From the NCBI GenBank assembly GCA_015501055.1, contig JADNYV010000042.1, forward strand, positions 186,001-250,000: a stretch of 64,000 bases of DNA, given 5' to 3'. The position numbers and the translations under genes are program-made. The notes under the pieces were generated by a model. The model worked only from the letters and a program-made list of their open reading frames with translations. It ran no database searches and was not told the origin of the DNA. This DNA is from Mucidula mucida. Taxonomy: Eukaryota > Basidiomycota > Agaricomycetes > Agaricales > Physalacriaceae. The stretch's first letter is position 1. Each line of letters starts with the position of its first letter. Below, one piece after another: positions 58,257 to 64,000 of this stretch.

Positions 58257-59690
58257 TCAGTCCGACTTCGCAGCTGCAATGATCACGTCTGCGGCCTTCT
58301 CCGAAGCCTGCATACCACATCATGAGCGTCACTGAAGCAAAGAGACAAGCACCAAACGAACCATATAAAAAGGCGTCGTAACAAAATATCCTGGAACGAT
58401 AGGCCACGAGCTGGCATCGATCACCCGCAAGTTTTGTACACCCCGCACTCGGAAATCGCCATCAAGAACAGCATATTCATCTACATGGACCAGGTTAGCA
58501 TGTATCATGACCTGCCGATGAAGAATACATACCATCATCTGCCCCCATCGCGTTCGTGCAACAAATGTGATGTCCTACATGAACATGAGTACGTTTCGCT
58601 GCAAATTCACCGGCTTTGCGAACCAAATATATTATTGTAGATGTGTGCATCAATGGCTTCGTCACTTTGCGCATCATCGCCGGGGAATATCTCCTCGACA
58701 ACATGAAGCGCCACAGGCAGCGTCTTCATCACCTCCCGCGAATGTTTGATCGCATTCCGCAAGTCCTCCACGTCCCTCAGCCCGTTCTCGCCCTGGAAAT
58801 GATTCTTCTGAATATCAAGCAGATCTTGCGGATGCGAGCCAGTCAGGCGGACTGTGCCTTTCGATGAGGGATGAGTCTTCAAATGCACGGCCGTGACTGT
58901 ATTGGGATTATCAACAAGGTCCTGCGAGAAGCCTGGGGCTCTGGCGTTATTTTTGCTAGCGCAGAAGAACAGGTATAGCTCTGACGAATCCTTGGAAATA
59001 TGCAGGCTCCCAGTATGTCAGCATATCAGGTTCTGTGTATTCGGGACGAGACTTTGACGTCACAGAGGTTATAGCGCCTCCAAATGAGTATAGGTTCTGA
59101 TGGCCCTCTAGGTAATAGGCAAGACAGGGATCCTGTTCTGTGTCCGGAAGGAGAACACAACCATCGAATATCGAATAGTTCTGCTTCATTCGCCATGTAA
59201 CGCTGATCTTGTCATGATCTGCCATGTTTTCCGGCGCCAAAAACACGGGCTCCATAGAACATGACCATCTTGTCTCACCTTGCATATTCATTCCAACACC
59301 TGGAAGATGTACGACTGATTCGATTCCAAACTGTTGTAGGTGTTCTCGATCTCCAATCCCCGACACTACGACGATTAGAACACCATAAACAGGAAAGAGG
59401 TAGCACTTTACCATGAGCTAGCGAAGACATTAGCATCATGGGACTTGAAATGGTGGAGAGCATACCAGCTGAAACGTCCGCGAAGAGAAAATCAAGATTC
59501 TTGTACCGAATTGTGTAGTGTTGCGGAGTGTCGGTGCAGTCGGTGTAGCAGTAACAACACTCGACGAAGCCTTGGGCAATGGTTAAGGTCGCATTTTTAC
59601 GATGAAATGCACGCCACGATATGTGGCTGTAGCGTAGGGCCCATACAAGCTCCAGATATACAAACCGGGCATGATTCGTAGATCGCAATT
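58257..59690 (-). pseudogene. GMC oxidoreductase remnant G4
   Basis: Inverted copy of the G1 block. This copy keeps the frame that gives SGIGDREHLQQFGIESVVHL PGVGMNMQ, the GMC signature-2 region (near 59290-59360), which is disrupted in G1. It also keeps the C-terminal blocks LKTHPSSKGTVRLTGSHPQD and RVRGVQNLRVIDASSWPIVP, ending EKAADVIIAAAKSD. The N-terminal FAD domain is missing, so it is not a complete enzyme. It lies downstream of B4 exactly as G1 lies downstream of B1. Confidence 0.75.
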
Positions 59691-59915
59691 ATAATATTTA
59701 ATTAGAGTTATCGGGGTACATCAACCATAAATCATTCAAGGCTGGCACATACTGCAAACGCGACGATACATAATAATAAGACAGTAATATATAGAGCCCA
59801 CTGCACTTGCAGTGATAAACTTCGTTGTATACACCCATTGCTTTGGGGGCCCGACCTGCCTATAACGTGCAGGAGAACGCGGCTCCATGGCTTCAGAGAA
59901 GATGCACGAGACAGC

Positions 59916-61082
59916 TCAATCTTCGTCACTACCCGACGCGTCTACAATTTGACAGCCAGAATCGCTGCGCTGCCGCTTACTGCGATGCCTGTTCCAGACG
60001 TCGACCCAAGCCGCTGGTTGGGCCAAAGCCTCCTTGAAGCTTCGCACAGGCTCGGCGACATAGTCCTCGAGCTCGTCGTCTTCCCAACGCGCGCGCACGT
60101 TTTCGGAGTGGTGTGTACCCAGGGGTCGACTCTAGGTGAGTACGAGAATGGCCCTTTATAATTGGGATCCCATTCTGAATCCAAATCCGTGTCCTCTGAT
60201 TCGGAGCGAGAGCGCTTGCCCAGAGGCGACGAAGAGTCGGTCGTGAGAGAAGGAGGAAGATGGAGTCGCTCGTACTCCTCTAGATGATCGGGGCCCCACC
60301 TGATTCGGCGATTGGGATAATCCTCCGGGAAACAGCCATGATAGAAGAAAGGGATTGGCGGGACAATTGACCACGGTACGAGGAACATGCCATCCACTAG
60401 GTCGGGTGGAAGAAAGGATCCCTGCTCCAAGTATACAAGATTCTGGTTGTGAACCAGTAGGAAGCGGGGATTAAGAGCCAGTGTGACGCTCGGAAGTCCC
60501 GTATATGGTGTATCGAATCGTGTGATGATGCGGGTGTCGGGATGTCGTACGAATATGGGCTCCTTGAATGTAAGAGGAATGATAATGTACTCATAGTTGT
60601 CGGCAAACGGGAGTATCTGAAGTAACAGCTATAGATGATTGGGAGCAATGGAGAAGAGGAAGGACTCACCTCGTCGTAACGTTGGCGAATGGTGAAGTCG
60701 CACGTTTGATTCAGACTGGTTATATCTTCCAGGACCGTAAGTGTGGCACAAGGCGGAAAGAGGGCAATGGAGTTTTCTCGTATTCCGCGCATAAGGCTAG
60801 GACGAGCTAGAGCACGCATTTAGAAACCAGATTGTTTGACCTATTTCAAGCACATACCATGGACGGTATTTTGCGGGAGAGAAATCACATCCTTGGATTC
60901 CCCACGAGCGTAACCACAGTTGTATTCGAAAAGATCGAGCTGTCGAGGCGCGTCAGAGGCGACCGTGGCGATACTGGTAAACTCACTGAATACTCCTTGT
61001 CGTCGAGTAGCATCTGATGCGATTCGACTTTCTCTGAGAAGTCCTCTGAAAGGGAAAAGTGTTCGAGGGTGTATCGGGGCAT
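59916..61082 (-). pseudogene. B-family gene with one-base frameshift (B4)
   Basis: The first three exons are intact, and exon 4 is intact to SPRVDPWVHT, very close to the solo copy at 42.7 kb. Near 60106-60108 one G (plus strand) is missing compared with B1 and B2, so the frame leaves the conserved tail. The alternative frame continues for about 55 codons of unrelated sequence. The original tail (AQPAAWVDVWNRHRSKRQRS) still lies downstream in the other frame and is nearly identical to B1. The protein therefore probably loses its basic C-terminus, unless this is a sequence error. Confidence 0.72.
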
Positions 61083-61378
61083 AGTTGGACTGGTGAAGGT
61101 TGAGAGCAACAAAGTGTCATGTCACAATCGCGAATCAAGCAAGATCATGTGATGAATTTGTCCAAGTTCTGCTGTGACACGTCACATTCGTATTGTTCGT
61201 ACTTTGACCGCACCGTCTAAGGCCACTCGACTATTGCTCTTTAGGCTTCTCTCATTATTCGCCGAACAATGGCACTGAATAGGTCACGCGACGCTTGGTA
61301 TCACTACAAAAGACTGGCCACTATGACTGCGCTCTCTGTTGTTCCCCCCATCTCTGCCTACTTTTCTGCCCTACCGTC
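61083..61378. promoter_or_regulatory. Bidirectional B4/A4 promoter spacer
   Basis: 296 bp. It is the same as the other spacers apart from a 12-bp deletion beside the B start. That deletion shortens the element that reads CAAGTCACAT in copies 1-3. CATGTG is at about 61146-61151, and the TGACGTGTCA element is present as its complement. Confidence 0.55.
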
Positions 61379-62721
61379 ATGTCTAACTTGCGCACATATG
61401 CTCGTCAGTCACGCAAGCGCTCCAGGAAGGACAAGGGCTCTCAGTCGCGCGCCGACTCCCCTGCACATGACACCGACACTGAGCCAGAGGAAGTCATAGT
61501 AGCTTCGTCGACTGCCCGTCCGACAAGGGCCTTGGGGCCACAGCCCACCCCACAACGCAACATACAGCCGTTGCAGGCTATGCCGGATGATGCGCGTCAA
61601 CGTGCAGAATCAGCTTCATTGATTGGAGCACGATGTGCCTTGACTCACGTTGCGGCGACCAAGGGCGAGGACATCCACGAGAAAACCAAGGTGCAGCTAA
61701 TGCATGTCGTCCAGCGAGCATCAAAGGAACTCACTGTATGTTCTGCGCCATCTTCACGCCAATCCTCTAACTCAGATCAACGCGCAGATTAGAACCCTAG
61801 AGTATATTCTGGGCATGATCCCAGGCACACTCTGTGTAGATTCTTCGTCGAACCTGTTTTATGGTAAGTGCCTCGACCTTCTCACCAACGACTCACGACT
61901 AAGAGAATCAACAGGTGTCCGTGCCCTCCACGAACCTTTCGATGCTGCTGCTGATAGCTGGGGGCTGTGCCCACCTAGACCGCTTTTGCTCAGAGTGCGG
62001 AAATTATATACGGGCATGGCTGAGGCATATGATCCTAGAGCTATCTCGGAGTTCTGGGAACAAGAGGTCCGTCATTGTAACAAAATATCAGCTCAGTCTC
62101 TAATCCTCACGGCAGGCCGCTCAGAATGAAGGTCGCCACCAATTCGGCCTTCTTCCGTTTGGGAACTTCAACAGCCCAATTACGCGCGAACTTCTGGATG
62201 ACAATCATGAACCGACGGGCCAGCAAGTCACCTTCTATGCCCCATATGCGAACCTAATCGTTGAGAGTCACCTGAGCCCGCATTTTGTGCTTTGGAATCT
62301 TTTACAAAAGGTAGCCAACCAGGCGCCCTCCGCCTTATGCACTGCACCACAACGCGTGGTTGTTAGCTTCCTCAACAACATCAATGAACTCTGGTCATTG
62401 ATGAAACCACCTTCCTCATTCTACAATCCTCCCCTGCCGCTTCTTCAGCAACCAGCTTTCACACCCGAAACGGAAAGTGACGAAGAGAAAACCGTCTACT
62501 CTTTGCGCACCCGCAAGGTCACCACCCAGGGCGACGACATGGATGAGCCTACGGGGGCTAGTTCTACTCCCAATCCAACCGCTGGACAAAAGCGGAAGTC
62601 GAGGCACGCCGGCTCGACCGCAAGCAACGCGGATCCCACCTCTTCCCAACCTGCGGCGGAACCTCGACCGCGCAAGTCACGTCCTGGCCGCAGTGCTCCG
62701 AGCCGATCTGACAAAGACTAG
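61379..62721 (+). CDS. A-family protein, copy 4 (A4)
   Basis: This is a full-length A copy in reverse orientation to A1-A3. Exon 1 (MSNLRTYARQSRKRSRKDKG) is near-identical to A2. The exon 3 variable part is RPLLLRVRKLYTGMAEAYDP. Exon 4 has its own middle (GQQVTFYAPYANLIVESHLS) and ends in the common basic tail RPRKSRPGRSAPSRSDKD. No break was seen, although its partner B4 is frameshifted. Confidence 0.72.
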
Positions 62722-62935
62722 ATGTACGCACGCTGATCAACCATCGACCCTTGTATATAAGTATATTTTCTTCATTTTGCCATCACACTCCTTCCTTCCG
62801 CGTATATAGAAGCGTATCATCCTGTACCACATTCCTTGCGTTCCATTTCCTTTCCTACCGAGTACTATACGCCCGCCCCGTAGTCAGTACCCAGAACCTT
62901 GTAGATAACCTCAGTCAATATATTTATTCAAACCA

Positions 62936-63240
62936 ATCCGCCGCACTTAGCTAGACGATAGCTCTATTCACCGAGTTGATAGCGAAAGCAGGAGCGTTGT
63001 GTACTAGTCAGCATTGGGCCTTGAGCACATCCAAACAGTAATCAATCTCTCTTCACGATACGACGGATGGTCGCAGTGTCGCTTATGTCCCGACCCAAGC
63101 AGCCGCTCAACCTCACTCAAATCCCTGCGGTTTCAGCCATACGCCATACTAGGTATAACTTGACATTGCACCCTACTTCTGATCAAGCGCTTTACGATTT
63201 ATTGCTTCATAGTGTCTGGCCAGTACAGAAGTCGAAGAAC
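62936..63240 (+). repeat. Dispersed repeat R, copy 4 (empty MITE site)
   Basis: It starts TCCGCCGCACTTAGCTAGAC and continues with CTATTCACCGAGTTGATAGC and GGAGCGTTGTGTACTAGTCA. Here a single GTAC at about 63002-63005 marks the uninterrupted site corresponding to the MITE in copy 2. CCGACCCAAGCAGCCGCTCA follows. The copy joins the A4 downstream flank to a further GMC remnant. Confidence 0.75.
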
Positions 63241-63291
63241 CGTTCTTGAAACTTGAGGCTTGTGGACTCGCTACTGGTATAGTAAGAGCGA

Positions 63292-64000
63292 TCAGTCCGA
63301 CTTCGCAGCTGCTATGATCACGTCTGCGGCCTTCTCCGAAGCCTGCAAACCACATCATGAGCGTCATTAACCAAGAGACAACCACCAAACGAACCATATA
63401 AAAAGGCGTATTGACAAAATATCCTGGAACGATAGGCCACGAGCTGGCATCGATCACCCGCAAATTTTGTACACCCCGCACTCGGAGAAATCGCCATCAA
63501 GAACAGCTATTCATCTACATACGACAAGATTAACATGTATCATGACCTGTTGATGAAAAATACATACCATCATCTGCGCCCATCGCGTTCGTGCAACAAA
63601 TGTGATGTCCTACACAAAGGCTTCATGAGTACGTTTCGCTGCAAATTCACCGGCTTTGCGAACCAAATATGTTATTGTAGATGTGTGCGTCGATGGCTTC
63701 GTCACTTTGCGCATCGTCACCGGGAAATATCTCCTCGACAACATGCAGCGCCACAGGCAGCGTCTTCATCACCTCCCGCGAATGCTTGATCGCATTCCGC
63801 AAGTCCTCCACGTCCCTCAGCCCGTTCTCGCCCTGGAAATGATTCTTCTGAATATCAAGCAGATCTTGAGGATGCGAGCCAGTTAGGCGGACTGTGCCCT
63901 TCGATGAAGGATGAGCCTTCAAATGCACGGCCGTGACTGTATTGGGATTATCGACAAGGTCCTGCGAGAAGCCTGCGGATCTTAGCATTATTTTTTGCTG
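63292..64000 (-). pseudogene. GMC oxidoreductase remnant G5, cut by window end
   Basis: This is a third copy of the GMC C-terminal part in the same orientation as G4. It holds RVRGVQNLRVIDASSWPIVP, LKAHPSSKGTVRLTGSHPQD and FSQDLVDNPNTVTAVH up to the window edge. The gene order implies that another B(-)/A(+) pair may lie just to the right of the window. Confidence 0.72.

Overview
The window looks like nuclear DNA of a filamentous basidiomycete, probably an Agaricomycete. This is inferred from intron-dense genes (many 45-60 nt introns with GTNNGT donors and YAG acceptors), from a mushroom-type 7TM membrane protein, a Zn2Cys6 factor pair, a delta-12 desaturase and an S53 peptidase, and from a nuclear tRNA-Val with a short intron. 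I made no species assignment.

Layout. 0-9.8 kb: a PQ-loop protein cut by the window edge, an unrecognised gene, the AP-1 mu subunit, an ING/PHD-finger protein, a small unresolved gene beside a 65-bp inverted repeat, and a zinc-finger protein. 11-16 kb: a delta-12 fatty-acid desaturase with an 8-nt exon, then an S53 (sedolisin) peptidase without its propeptide, head to head with another truncated reading frame. 17.3-22.9 kb: two closely related branched-chain aminotransferase genes in inverted orientation around a TRM2-like tRNA methyltransferase gene that seems to carry a one-base frameshift. 35-53.5 kb: a largely ordinary gene block with a membrane protein, a cyclophilin-40, two paralogous Zn2Cys6 factors, tRNA-Val(CAC), an exo-polygalacturonase, hexokinase, mitochondrial ribosomal protein uL14m and a 7TM protein.

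The striking part is an amplified module of two unrecognised gene families, here called A (about 390 aa) and B (about 340 aa). Four A/B pairs are divergently transcribed from a conserved spacer of about 300 bp: 24.9-27.8, 30.4-33.2, 54.4-57.2 and 59.9-62.7 kb. B also occurs alone at 22.97-24.14 and 42.7-43.9 kb and as fragments at about 24.5-24.7 and 57.7-58.0 kb. A never occurs without B here. At 24.7-33.7 kb and 58-64 kb the pairs belong to a unit of about 5 kb, A-B-GMC oxidoreductase remnant-repeat R. The second block has the same gene order, inverted. One R copy has been split by a 260-bp MITE whose empty site is preserved in another copy.

I recognise no known domain in A or B. Both have basic patches that would suit nuclear proteins. 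The paired promoter, co-amplification, mosaic sequence exchange and variable segments make the pair the best candidate for an undescribed system. Its function is unknown, and a gene-conversion-driven duplication without a special role is also possible.
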